NCBI RefSeq assembly: GCF_024127895.1 | Contig: NZ_JAMYBK010000023.1 | Span: forward strand, 1 to 64,000 | DNA from: Pseudomonas guariconensis | GTDB lineage: Bacteria; Pseudomonadota; Gammaproteobacteria; Pseudomonadales; Pseudomonadaceae | Reading direction: 5' to 3' | Length of the DNA stretch: 64,000 nucleotides | Shown: one piece after another, positions 1-7,969 of the stretch | Layout of the letters: each line of letters opens with the position of its first letter | Position numbering within the stretch: the stretch's first letter is position 1 | The notes under the pieces: model-generated | Told to the model about the DNA's origin: nothing | Databases searched by the model: none | What the model saw: only the letters and a program-made list of their open reading frames with translations | Program-made: the position numbers and the translations under genes

Positions 1-267
1 TCAATTTGCGATTCTGTACGGAGACCGGTTCATCAGGCCGACCTGGTGAGAATCAGGGCCTGCCTGACGGCAGGCCGTTACCGGCCCGCACACAAAAAAT
101 CTGACAGTCCCATCTGGGGCGCGAAGCGGCCCCAATGGGCCGGTCCAGACACCCGGCGACCTGAAGGCAACCTCTTGCTGTAATGTCTGGCAACCCTTTG
201 GTAACTGCTTCCCTGTGCAACCGGGCGTATCCTCGGCCGCCACTGCAACCGGCCAGGGAGGCCTCCC
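1..267. other. Left-edge intergenic region upstream of the GH5 gene
   Basis: No gene is supported in this stretch. It holds a fragment of the local REP-type GC palindrome near 113-140 (GGGGCGCGAAGCGGCCCC) and, just before position 268, the purine-rich AGGGAGG that serves as the ribosome binding site of the hydrolase gene. Long reading frames here on the minus strand are antisense to the hydrolase gene. Confidence 0.6.
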
Positions 268-1446
268 ATGCGTCACTGGATACTCGCCAGCCTGCTCGCG
301 CTGGCTACCCTGCCAGCCACGGCAGCCGATCTGATCGGCTTCTGGAACAGCCCTCGCCATGGCGGCAACAGCTTCAACCGCCTGCCCCCTGACCAAGCCT
401 ATTTCGAAGCCCTGCGCGGCTACGGCGCTACCTGGGTGCGGCTGTCCTACGACAAGTGGCGGCCCGAGAAACGCGATTTCCTGCTGGGCAACGCCGATGC
501 CTACCAGGGCCTCGCGGCAGCCGACCTGGCCCAGCTCAGGGCTGTCCTGGACCGCGCCCACGCCGCAGGCCTCAAGGTCGTGATCGCGCCCCTCTCGCTG
601 CCCGGCATGCGCTGGTCGCAAAACAACGAAGGCCAGTTCGACGATCGCCTCTGGCAGGACAAAGGCTATTGGACCCAAGCCGCCAACTTCTGGCGTGACC
701 TGGCCCAGGCACTCGGCGACCACCCGGCCATCGCCGCCTACAACCTGGTCAACGAGCCGGCACCGGAAAAGCAGGGCGGCCTGCCCGAGCATGCCGATCC
801 GCTGCGCATGAAGCAGTGGTACCAGCAGGTGCAGGGAGGCGCGCGCGACCTGCCTGCCCTCTATCGGCAACTGATCGCAGCGATCCGCGAAGTCGATGCC
901 ACTACCCCGATCATGGTCGACGCCGGCTGGTACGCCGCGGCCGATGCGTTCAGCTATTGGCCGGCCCCCCTGGCGGACGAGCGCGTGCTGTACAGCCTGC
1001 ACATGTACGAACCCTACTCGGCCACCAGTGCGCCGAACATGGCCCGCCAAGCGCCCATCGCCTACCCAGGGCCCGCGCCCTTTGCGGGGCGCTCCGAGCC
1101 ATGGGGGGCGAGGCGGGTGGCGCAGTACCTGCAGCAGCCGCTCGACTGGATGGCCACGATGAAACTGCCACGTTCGCGCCTGGTGGTTGGCGAGTTCGGT
1201 TGCATGCGCCGCCTGCCTGGTTGTCGGCAGTACCTGGAGGATGTACTCAGCGTGCTGGACCGTCAGCAGGTGCACTGGGCCTTCTACAGTTTCCGCGAAG
1301 ACAGCTGGGATGGCATGGACTACGAACTGGGTTCGGCCAAGGTGCCCTGGCGCTATTGGCAGGCGATCGAACAGGACGCGCCGGATCCGCTGCCGCGCAA
1401 GGCCACGGCTGAATTCGAGCCGATCCGCAGCCGCTTGGCCCGCTGA
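268..1446 (+). CDS. Secreted glycoside hydrolase family 5 (cellulase-like) protein
   Basis: This 392-residue protein is a predicted exported glycosidase that would cleave beta-linked sugars by a retaining mechanism. The first 20 residues form a Sec signal peptide ending in ATAA. The rest reads as a (beta/alpha)8 GH5 domain: the acid/base glutamate is in the NEP motif (E163) and the nucleophile is in VGEFG (E309). AGGGAGG lies 6-8 bases before the ATG. No carbohydrate-binding module is visible. It stands alone, followed by a marR-type gene 54 bp downstream. The substrate cannot be named; GH5 covers cellulases, mannanases and glucosylceramidases. The family call is firm, the function is not. 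Confidence 0.85.
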   Translation: MRHWILASLLALATLPATAADLIGFWNSPRHGGNSFNRLPPDQAYFEALRGYGATWVRLSYDKWRPEKRDFLLGNADAYQGLAAADLAQLRAVLDRAHAAGLKVVIAPLSLPGMRWSQNNEGQFDDRLWQDKGYWTQAANFWRDLAQALGDHPAIAAYNLVNEPAPEKQGGLPEHADPLRMKQWYQQVQGGARDLPALYRQLIAAIREVDATTPIMVDAGWYAAADAFSYWPAPLADERVLYSLHMYEPYSATSAPNMARQAPIAYPGPAPFAGRSEPWGARRVAQYLQQPLDWMATMKLPRSRLVVGEFGCMRRLPGCRQYLEDVLSVLDRQQVHWAFYSFREDSWDGMDYELGSAKVPWRYWQAIEQDAPDPLPRKATAEFEPIRSRLAR

Positions 1447-1463
1447 TCGAGATGTGAAATGTC

Positions 1464-1496
1464 TTGCAACATTCAATGTGCGGGTATATACACGCA
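1464..1496 (+). promoter_or_regulatory. Sigma-70 promoter overlapped by an 18-bp near-palindrome (probable MarR operator)
   Basis: TTGCAA (1464-1469) and TATACA (1487-1492) are separated by exactly 17 bases, a good sigma-70 promoter. An inverted repeat, TGCGGGTATATACACGCA (1479-1496), with one mismatched pair, covers the -10 element. It sits immediately before the ATG of the marR-type gene. MarR proteins commonly repress their own gene through such dyads, so autoregulation is the likely reading. The expected transcription start falls at about the ATG itself (1500). Confidence 0.6.
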
Positions 1497-1499
1497 TTC

Positions 1500-1904
1500 A
1501 TGTTGACCAGCGAATGCCTCTGTACCCACCTGCGTCGTGCCGCCCGCGGGGTGAGCCGGCACTATGACGAAGCCCTTGTCGGTTTCGGCATCAATGTCGC
1601 CCAGTTTTCCCTGCTTCGCCACCTGCAGCGGCTCGACCGCCCCAGCATCACGTCCCTGGCCGAAGCCATGGGGCTGGATCGCAGCACCCTGGGCCGCAAC
1701 CTGCGGGTGCTGGAAGCCGAAGGTCTGGTTGCCCTGGCCGAGGGGGACGACCAGCGCAATCGCCTGGTGCTGTTGACCGAGGCGGGCAAGGCGCGGCTGC
1801 AGGCGGCCCATCCGGCCTGGGAGCGGGCCCAGCGGCAACTGGTCGAGCGGTTGGGGGAAGGGCAACGGGACGCACTGGTGCGGTTGCTGGAGCGCCTGGC
1901 CTGA
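1500..1904 (+). CDS. MarR-family transcriptional regulator
   Basis: This is a 134-residue winged-helix repressor-type protein. The helix-turn-helix spans roughly residues 48-70 (SITSLAEAMGLDRSTLGRNL), followed by the wing with the DxRxxxxxLT signature (DDQRNRLVLLTEAG). I chose the ATG at 1500 because the possible upstream starts at 1464 (TTG) and 1476 lie inside the promoter. There is no clear ribosome binding site, and the transcript may be leaderless. It lies 60 bp before an MFS gene, and a marR-mfs-glutathione peroxidase-fadL order is known in Pseudomonas, so it probably controls itself and the downstream transporter. The effector is unknown. Confidence 0.85.
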   Translation: MLTSECLCTHLRRAARGVSRHYDEALVGFGINVAQFSLLRHLQRLDRPSITSLAEAMGLDRSTLGRNLRVLEAEGLVALAEGDDQRNRLVLLTEAGKARLQAAHPAWERAQRQLVERLGEGQRDALVRLLERLA

Positions 1905-1964
1905 TTCACACACCAGAAGCGGGCAGCTACCCGCCTCAACCTTGCGATGCGCAGGAGAACGACA

Positions 1965-3167
1965 ATGACTTCGGTATGGCGAACCAGCGGATGGATTCTA
2001 CTGGGGGCGGCGTTGATCCTGGCGCTGTCGCTGGGCGTGCGGCACGGTTTTGGCCTGTTCCTGGCGCCAATGAGCGCCGATTTCGGTTGGGGGCGCGAGG
2101 TGTTCGCCTTCGCCATCGCCCTGCAGAACCTGATCTGGGGGCTGGCCCAGCCTTTCGCCGGTGCCCTGGCGGACCGCCTGGGCGCGGCGCGGGTGGTGAT
2201 CATCGGCGGCATCCTCTATGCCGCGGGCCTGATGCTGATGGGCATGGCCGACTCGGCCTGGTCGCTGTCGCTGAGCGCCGGCTTGTTGATCGGCATCGGG
2301 CTTTCGGGAACGTCCTTCTCGGTGATCCTCGGCGTGGTGGGGCGTGCCGTACCGGCGGAAAAGCGCAGCGTGGCCATGGGTATCGCCAGCGCGGCCGGCT
2401 CCTTCGGTCAGTTCGCCATGCTGCCCGGCACCCTGGGGCTGATCCAGTGGCTGGGCTGGTCGGCGGCATTGCTGGTACTGGGCCTGCTGGTGGCCCTGAT
2501 CATCCCGCTGGTAGGGATGTTGCGGGATCGCCCGCTGCCCAGCCTCGGCGCCGAGCAGACCCTCGGCCAGGCCTTGCGCGAGGCCTGCTCGCACAGCGGT
2601 TTCTGGCTGCTGGCCCTGGGCTTCTTCGTCTGTGGTTTCCAGGTGGTATTCATCGGGGTGCACCTGCCGGCCTACCTGGTGGATCAGCACCTGCCGGCCA
2701 GTACCGGCACCACCGTGCTGGCGCTGGTCGGGCTGTTCAATATCGTCGGTACCTACACCGCAGGCTGGCTGGGTGGGCGCATGTCCAAGCCGCGCCTGCT
2801 CAGCGCGCTGTACCTGCTGCGTGCTCTGGTGATCGTGCTGTTTCTGTGGGCGCCGGTGACCGAGGTCAGTGCCTACCTGTTCGGCATCGCCATGGGGCTG
2901 TTGTGGCTGTCCACGGTACCGTTGACCAATGGCACCGTGGCCACGGTGTTCGGCGTGCGCAACTTGTCCATGCTCGGCGGCATCGTCTTCCTGTTCCACC
3001 AGTTGGGCGCTTTCCTGGGGGGATGGCTGGGCGGCGTGGTGTATGACCAGTCCGGCAGCTACGAGCTGGTCTGGCAGATCTCGATCCTGCTCAGCCTGCT
3101 GGCGGCCGCGCTCAACTGGCCGGTGCGCGAGCGGCCCGTCGCGCGCTTGCAGGTGCAGGCCGCATGA
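1965..3167 (+). CDS. Major facilitator superfamily transporter
   Basis: This 400-residue inner-membrane transporter has about 12 hydrophobic segments. The MFS motif between helices 2 and 3 appears as GALADRLGAARVV (near residue 70). The overall pattern resembles oxalate/formate antiporter-like and monocarboxylate-type MFS carriers. The ATG at 1965 is preceded by CAGGAG at 9-14 bases, which decides it over the ATG at 1947. It follows the marR gene and overlaps the next small gene by four bases (ATGA), so the two are translationally coupled. The substrate is unknown; regulation by the upstream MarR protein is likely. Confidence 0.85.
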   Translation: MTSVWRTSGWILLGAALILALSLGVRHGFGLFLAPMSADFGWGREVFAFAIALQNLIWGLAQPFAGALADRLGAARVVIIGGILYAAGLMLMGMADSAWSLSLSAGLLIGIGLSGTSFSVILGVVGRAVPAEKRSVAMGIASAAGSFGQFAMLPGTLGLIQWLGWSAALLVLGLLVALIIPLVGMLRDRPLPSLGAEQTLGQALREACSHSGFWLLALGFFVCGFQVVFIGVHLPAYLVDQHLPASTGTTVLALVGLFNIVGTYTAGWLGGRMSKPRLLSALYLLRALVIVLFLWAPVTEVSAYLFGIAMGLLWLSTVPLTNGTVATVFGVRNLSMLGGIVFLFHQLGAFLGGWLGGVVYDQSGSYELVWQISILLSLLAAALNWPVRERPVARLQVQAA

Positions 3168-3286
3168 ACCGCTACCTGGCCCGCATCCTCTTGGTGGCGG
3201 GTGCGGCAGTGCTCCTGGCGCTGGTGTGGTGGGGCTGGCAACTGGGCGGGTTGCGGTTGATGCAGCTGGGCATGAGCGTTTGTTAG
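3164..3286 (+). CDS. Small 40-residue membrane protein
   Basis: A 40-codon reading frame begins in the ATGA overlap with the MFS stop codon. It encodes one hydrophobic helix (about residues 7-26, ILLVAGAAVLLALVWWGW) flanked by basic N-terminal residues and ending in Cys. The stop-start overlap and the single helix argue that it is a real gene translated with the transporter, perhaps as an accessory subunit. I do not recognise a family and assign no function. Confidence 0.55.
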   Translation: MNRYLARILLVAGAAVLLALVWWGWQLGGLRLMQLGMSVC

Positions 3287-3330
3287 GCGCTACCCTGCAA
3301 GTTCAAGGATCGCCTTGCAGGAGAACAACG

Positions 3331-3885
3331 ATGATGCGTGTACGCTGGCTGACGATACCCGCGCTGGCCCTGGCCACCTTTTCTTCCAGTTGGGCAGCGG
3401 ATTGCCCGGCACTGCTGCAGGGTAGCCTGCCCGAGTTGCGTGGCAAGGAGCAGGTCGACCTGTGCCAGCGTTTCGCAGGCAAGCCGCTGGTGGTGGTGAA
3501 TACCGCCAGTTATTGCGGCTTCGCCCCGCAGTTCGAAGGGTTGGAGGCGGTCTACAAGGAATACCACGAGCAGGGCCTGGAAATGCTCGGCGTGCCGTCG
3601 AACGACTTCAAGCAGGAGGACGCCGACAGCGAGAAGACCGCCAAGGTCTGCTATGCCAACTACGGTGTGACCTTCACCATGACCAAGGCCCAGGCGGTGC
3701 GTGGCAAGGATGCGGTGCCGCTGTTCGGTGAGTTGGCGCGCCAGAGCAGTGCGCCGAAGTGGAATTTCTACAAGTACGTGGTAGACCGCCGCGGCAAGGT
3801 GATCGCCAATTTCTCCAGCCTGACCAAACCTGACGACCCGGCGTTCAGGACGGCTATCGAAAAGGCGATCGCTTCCCAACCCTGA
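3331..3885 (+). CDS. Glutathione peroxidase-family thiol peroxidase, exported
   Basis: This 184-residue protein has an N-terminal signal peptide (cleavage after about residue 22, SSSWA). The GPx fold follows: peroxidatic Cys62 in the SYCGF motif, Gln95 in a divergent NDFKQE block, and Trp144-Asn145 in KWNF complete the catalytic set. Cys107 is placed where thioredoxin-dependent GPx enzymes carry their resolving cysteine, so thioredoxin-like reductants are more likely than glutathione. CAGGAG precedes the double ATG. Periplasmic reduction of peroxides, possibly lipid peroxides given the adjacent FadL-type gene, is the inferred role. Confidence 0.88.
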   Translation: MMRVRWLTIPALALATFSSSWAADCPALLQGSLPELRGKEQVDLCQRFAGKPLVVVNTASYCGFAPQFEGLEAVYKEYHEQGLEMLGVPSNDFKQEDADSEKTAKVCYANYGVTFTMTKAQAVRGKDAVPLFGELARQSSAPKWNFYKYVVDRRGKVIANFSSLTKPDDPAFRTAIEKAIASQP

Positions 3886-3946
3886 GTGCCCGGCCTGGCG
3901 AGCGTCGCTGCCTTTCTCGGGCTGGGTCGAAGCGGTGCTAATACCT

Positions 3947-4114
3947 GGGGCCGCTTCGCGCCCCGTCGCTGGCAAGCTCCCACAGTGGGGCCCATGCAGA
4001 GGACTCTGTGGGGATCACCCAGCCCTTCGGGCTGCGCTGTCGCGTAGAGAACATGCGGTTGACGCAGGCCCCTGTGGGAGCGGGCTTGCCCGCGAAGGGC
4101 CGCAGAGCGGCCCC
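3947..4114. repeat. Pair of inverted REP palindromes (REPIN-like)
   Basis: GGGGCCGCTTCGCGCCCC at the left end and the inverted form ending in GAGCGGCCCC at the right end enclose two GCTGGCAAGC/GGGAGCGGGCTTGCC-type REP sequences. The arrangement fills most of the space between the convergent glutathione peroxidase and fadL-type genes. Such REP pairs are typical of Pseudomonas intergenic regions and can fold into long hairpins that act as bidirectional terminators. Confidence 0.7.
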
Positions 4115-4156
4115 ATGGCCTGAAGAAGCCTACGTCTCTTGCAAGGCCCCGGCGAC

Positions 4157-5422
4157 TCAGAAGCGGTAGGTGAGGGACGCGCCGATACCGTGGGCGCTGT
4201 TCTCGTACTTGGCTTGGTAGGAGCCCTTGGTCGCGCTGACCTGGTTGACCTTGGTGTCTTCCTCCCACAGGTAGGAGTACGCCACGTCGATGGTCATGTC
4301 GTCGGTCGGGCTCCAGCCGGCGCCGAGGCTCAGCACCTTGCGATCGCCAGTCGGGATGCGCGGCGAACGGTCGTGGTTGTTGGTCGGCGACTGGTCCACG
4401 GTGAAGCCGGCACGCAGGATCCACTCCTTGTTCACCTTGTAGGACGCGCCGATGGCGTGTGCCCAGGTGTCATGCCAGTTCTGCTCCTCGCTGATGGTCT
4501 GGAACGGCGAACCGACCAGTGCCGGCGGCACATCGTTCTGCACGGTGATGTCTTCCAGGCGGCTCCAGCGGGTCCAGGTGCTGCCCGCGTAGAGGGTCCA
4601 CTGGTCGTCCAGCTCGTGGGTGATCGACAGGTCGACGGACTCCGGCGTCTTGATCTTCAGGCTGGCGTCGAACTTGCTGCCGTCGTAGGGGCCGATCAGC
4701 GGGGTGCTGACGCGGGTCTTGCCCTCGAGCTTGTAGTCGACCATGGAGTGGTAGGTCAGGCCGACGCGGGTGCGGTCGGTGGCCTGGACCAGGATGCCGA
4801 TGTTGTAGCCGACTGCGGTATCGTCGCCCTTGATCTTCACTTCGCCATCGTTGCTGCCCGGGGTGAACGGGTTGATCAGGCTGGAGCCCAGCTCGCCCTT
4901 GATGCGGTTGAAGGTCGGGCCGAAACCGATCGAGACCTTGTCGTTGAAGGCATAGCTGACGGTTGGCTGGAAGGTGATGACCTCGACGTGGCTCTTCTTG
5001 CCCCAGTAGCGGGCGGCGTCGTCGCTGCCGTAGTCGGTGACCAGGCCGAACGGTACGTAGACGCCGAAACCGACGCTCCAGTGCTCATCGATTGGCTTGA
5101 CGTAGTAGCCCATGGGTACGCCGACGGTCGGGACCATGTCGCCGTCGGTCTCTCCCCCCAGGTTGCTGCCTGGGCCCGAGATGTCGGACTTGGCGATGAC
5201 GGCGGCGCCGCCCACGGTGATTTGCTCGCGCTTGAGGCGCGACATGCCGGCAGGGTTGCCAAAGACGGTGCTGGCATCTTCGGCAGAGGAAGAACGACCC
5301 GCGAAACCTGTACCCATGCCGCTGACGCTTTGCTCGTTGAGGGCGAAACCACTGGCGAGCAACTGGCTGGAAGCGAGGGCAACGGCAACGCCGAGGGAGG
5401 TTTTGAGCATTGCTTTTTTCAT
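4157..5422 (-). CDS. FadL/OmpP1-family outer membrane fatty-acid transport protein
   Basis: This 421-residue beta-barrel protein begins with a Sec signal peptide (LASSQLLA, cleaved near residue 24). The mature start SGFALNEQSVSGMGTGFAGR with the following NPAGMS block is the typical FadL N-terminal plug, and the protein ends in a C-terminal aromatic (TYRF) as outer-membrane barrels do. AAGGAG precedes the ATG. FadL proteins move long-chain fatty acids or other hydrophobic compounds across the outer membrane. In P. aeruginosa the homologue in the same gene order (marR-mfs-gpx-fadL) has been linked to oxylipin export; that function is not demonstrated here. Confidence 0.9.
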   Translation of the reverse strand: MKKAMLKTSLGVAVALASSQLLASGFALNEQSVSGMGTGFAGRSSSAEDASTVFGNPAGMSRLKREQITVGGAAVIAKSDISGPGSNLGGETDGDMVPTVGVPMGYYVKPIDEHWSVGFGVYVPFGLVTDYGSDDAARYWGKKSHVEVITFQPTVSYAFNDKVSIGFGPTFNRIKGELGSSLINPFTPGSNDGEVKIKGDDTAVGYNIGILVQATDRTRVGLTYHSMVDYKLEGKTRVSTPLIGPYDGSKFDASLKIKTPESVDLSITHELDDQWTLYAGSTWTRWSRLEDITVQNDVPPALVGSPFQTISEEQNWHDTWAHAIGASYKVNKEWILRAGFTVDQSPTNNHDRSPRIPTGDRKVLSLGAGWSPTDDMTIDVAYSYLWEEDTKVNQVSATKGSYQAKYENSAHGIGASLTYRF

Positions 5423-5569
5423 TATTGTGAAACTCCTTGGGATCTCCGGGGCGAAAAGCTACCAACAAATCACGTGCTGCGCCATAGGCTCGATCGCAGG
5501 AGTTAGAGCGGTTTTGTAGGACAATCCGACCAAAATTCCGTTTTTTCCGGTTTTAGCGTAGGACGTTTC

Positions 5570-6052
5570 TCAAGATGCCTGCGACATCATCGGCTCGACG
5601 CACAGATGCCAGGCTTGGGTGAAGTCGCGCAGGCGCCCCGGGGGGTGGAAGACCTGCCGCCAGATACGCGCCAACCCCAACAGGTCGTCGGCGGCGGGCA
5701 AGGGCGTGGCCTGTTCTTCGATGAGCATCCAGGCGATGGCGGTGGAGTAGCGCAGGTTGACCGCCAACTCCAGGTGCGGCCCGCGCAGGAAGGCGTGCTG
5801 GCTGGCCAGGCCACGGACCAGGCTGGCCAGGTCAGGGTCGCGGGCGAGGAAATCGTCCCACAGCGCCTGGTGACGCGTTTCGCCGATCCGGTAGAGACCA
5901 TGCCCGCGCCGGTCGTGCAACGCCGAGCCGAGCGCCGATTGGCTGGCGGCGACGCCCAACAGCAGGGCCTCGGCGCTTTCGCAATGGCGGTCCAGGTAGA
6001 CCAGGGTCGGCCGGATCACATACTGACACAACTCTTTCGCTGCGATACCCAT
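5570..6052 (-). CDS. Conserved hypothetical protein, 160 aa
   Basis: This soluble, helical, 160-residue protein has no signal peptide or membrane helix and lies upstream of and in the same orientation as the fadL-type gene. Its composition (Leu, Ala and Arg rich helices, HDRRGHGLYRIGE near residue 46) fits an all-helical domain, but I recognise no catalytic motif and no DNA-binding motif. I do not assign a function. The normal codon pattern over the full length and the absence of a better frame make it a real gene. Confidence 0.65.
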   Translation of the reverse strand: MGIAAKELCQYVIRPTLVYLDRHCESAEALLLGVAASQSALGSALHDRRGHGLYRIGETRHQALWDDFLARDPDLASLVRGLASQHAFLRGPHLELAVNLRYSTAIAWMLIEEQATPLPAADDLLGLARIWRQVFHPPGRLRDFTQAWHLCVEPMMSQAS

Positions 6053-6298
6053 GATGCCCTCGAACGATAAAGGCCGACGGGCACTGGAGCTTGGCAGCTG
6101 GTGGATTGATCAGGCCCGCCGGAAGCGGCTCGCACCGCTCGAGTTGAAGTGTAGTGTGATAATCATGGTGTAAAGGGCTGTTTTTAAATCGATTGCTGCC
6201 TGTCGTCCGGTGCTATATGCCCTACGGCAATTACGCCAAGAACGATCAGGCAGCGCAGTGGCGGGGATCGATCGCCTGAATGGGCGGGCATTCGCCGC

Positions 6299-6523
6299 TC
6301 ATGCGGCCAGCGACTGGCGGGTTCGCTCGATCACTGCCTGCAGCGGTTCGCCGCGGCCGTATTGCTCTGGGTACAGGCGCTCGGTGTGGCACGCGACGCC
6401 ATGTTCGTCGACCAGGGTGAAGCTGAAGCTGCCCTTGCGTGGGGCGACGATCAGGCACTTCAGTGGGGCGAAGGCCTGGGAAAGGGTGCCGATGGCAGCC
6501 TGGATCTGATGGTGCGTATTCAT
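6299..6523 (-). CDS. Small conserved hypothetical protein (possibly DUF3509-like)
   Basis: This 74-residue protein starts at the ATG at 6523, which has AGGAA 11 bases upstream; an upstream ATG at 6568 has no such site. The protein has a predicted helix-strand-strand-helix layout (LKCLIVAPRKGSFSFTLVD forms the strands). Its size and pattern resemble the Pseudomonas-specific DUF3509 family, but I could not verify this. Function is unknown. Confidence 0.55.
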   Translation of the reverse strand: MNTHHQIQAAIGTLSQAFAPLKCLIVAPRKGSFSFTLVDEHGVACHTERLYPEQYGRGEPLQAVIERTRQSLAA

Positions 6524-7471
6524 ATTGTTGGATGTTCCTGCTTTAAACACGGGTTTCGATCCGTGCATCTTAGAAACGTTCCAGTGACGTCATTATTAAG
6601 GGACGCAGAACCTGACTGGAACAGGGCAGCCAGGGAGGCGCAATAAAAAGTGGGCGCTGGGCTGACTGGTAGGTACGTCAAAAGGCGGGCAAGCACACCA
6701 GGGCCAAGGTTCGTTGCCTCTGGGTGAAGATCCCGATCAATCTGTGCGTGATTCGTGCTAGGGCAGGTAGGGCTGCCGAGTGAACCATCGAATGGGCCGG
6801 TCCGTTTTCAGCATCGCCCGGAGGATCGAGCCGATGACTGAAGGGCGCTTGTGGCCAGAATTGACTTTCAGCTGGGTACTAACAGGGCGGCACCATACAG
6901 GAAGCACGCAGCAGGTGCAAGCCTTTGTTCGTTTCGCCAGGCGAGCCGAACAGTATGGCCTTTCTTGCTCAGTCTGTGAAGTAGGGCAAACGGATCATAC
7001 GCGGCGGGATGATGCCATTTCGTGCATTCAAATGGAGGGATTCGGTGCACTTGTACACACTTGGTGCACGACTTGTAACGGCCCCGCAACATGTCTCGGC
7101 GGGCTCGCCAATGCCTTGACTGCACGCTTAAGTCAATGAAAAAAAACACTAATTTTTACTGGTGAAAAAATCGTCAGTTTGACTGAAACCCCCGTTTCAT
7201 CGGGGTTTGAGGACTTGTTGAGGGGGTTGTCCACCGAGTTATCCACAGGATCTGTGGATTGTCCCGAGCGCTTGCTCTAGGACGGGCGTGCCAGCTCTTT
7301 TTCGAACTGTCCGACAATCGTCAACCCGGGATGATGGCAGGGACCACCCAATCGAAAACGTCAAGAAAAGATCATCGAATTTTTTTTTCGCCTGCGTGGC
7401 GATCGATCAGGCCATCGGCGAAAAAATGGAGTAGAGTGGCGCGCCTCTCGAGTTGCCTTCGCTGTTTGGTC
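6524..7471. other. Gene-poor region of about 0.95 kb
   Basis: No reading frame here has a convincing start, codon pattern or protein family. Base composition is lower in GC than the flanks, with AT-rich runs at 7140-7170. Visible structure: repeated GGTGCAC words at 7044-7076 (with TGTACA between them), an inverted repeat TTGACT/AGTCAA at about 7115-7137, a stem-loop AAACCCC...GGGGTTT at 7186-7208 without a T-tract, a DnaA-box-like dyad at 7239-7259, and a nine-T run near 7380. An undescribed small RNA or a decayed gene are both possible. Confidence 0.5.
7239..7259. repeat. DnaA-box-like dyad
   Basis: TTATCCACA (7239-7247) is an exact match to the DnaA-box consensus. It is part of a palindrome, ATCCACAG-GAT-CTGTGGAT (7241-7259). 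It lies in an intergenic stretch about 210 bp before the Sel1-type gene. It may bind DnaA, but a single site gives no proof of function. Confidence 0.45.
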
Positions 7472-7891
7472 ATGAAGTTTCGCGGTAAATACCTCGCAAG
7501 CCCCGCTGCAACCCCGTCGGTGCCATCCCCCAAGCGTTTTTCCCTGAAAGTGGCCCTCTGGCTGCTCGATAGCCCGCGCCTGGGTGACAAGCCCAGCGTC
7601 AAGCACCTGGCCGGTCGTCTGCTCAAGCAGCCGGCGCGCCAGGGCGTGGTGGTCGCCCAGAGCCGCCTGGGGCAGATGCTCTGCCGGGACTGCGGTAACG
7701 CCCGTGACCGCCGCATCGGCCATGAGCTGCTGCGCCAGGCCGCACGGGCCGGCGACCGGCGGGCGCAGGTGGAGTATGCCCGCCTGTGCCAGCACAGTGA
7801 GCCGGAGCAGGCCCGCTACTGGCTGGAGTTGGCGGCAGGGCAGGGGTCGCAGGAGGCGCGGCGGTTGCTTGGGCAGTTGCGCTCGAGTTGA
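7472..7891 (+). CDS. Sel1-repeat-like protein
   Basis: This 139-residue basic protein contains Sel1/TPR-type helix pairs in its C-terminal half: the AARAGDRRAQVEYARL and AAGQGSQEARRLLGQL segments follow the Sel1 A-x2-G-x-A-x-A-x2-L pattern. I chose the ATG at 7472 (MKFRGKY) because upstream sequence in this frame has no coding character. A -10-like TAGAGT lies near 7433. Sel1 proteins act as scaffolds; the partner is unknown. Confidence 0.65.
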   Translation: MKFRGKYLASPAATPSVPSPKRFSLKVALWLLDSPRLGDKPSVKHLAGRLLKQPARQGVVVAQSRLGQMLCRDCGNARDRRIGHELLRQAARAGDRRAQVEYARLCQHSEPEQARYWLELAAGQGSQEARRLLGQLRSS

Positions 7892-7969
7892 TACCTGGGG
7901 CGGCACGACCACCCCGGGCCTCACCTGTTAAGCTGCGCGCAGCATTGTCGAACATCGATCGGAGTAGCT

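Noticed and set aside
1..1497. A 498-codon minus-strand frame at the left edge
   Set aside because: It runs antisense through the GH5 gene, whose signal peptide and catalytic residues are evident.
6780..7139. A 119-codon frame in the gene-poor region, and an overlapping 93-codon frame on the other strand
   Set aside because: Neither has a ribosome binding site, third-position GC bias or known pattern, and both are rich in Cys, Trp and His in a random-looking manner.
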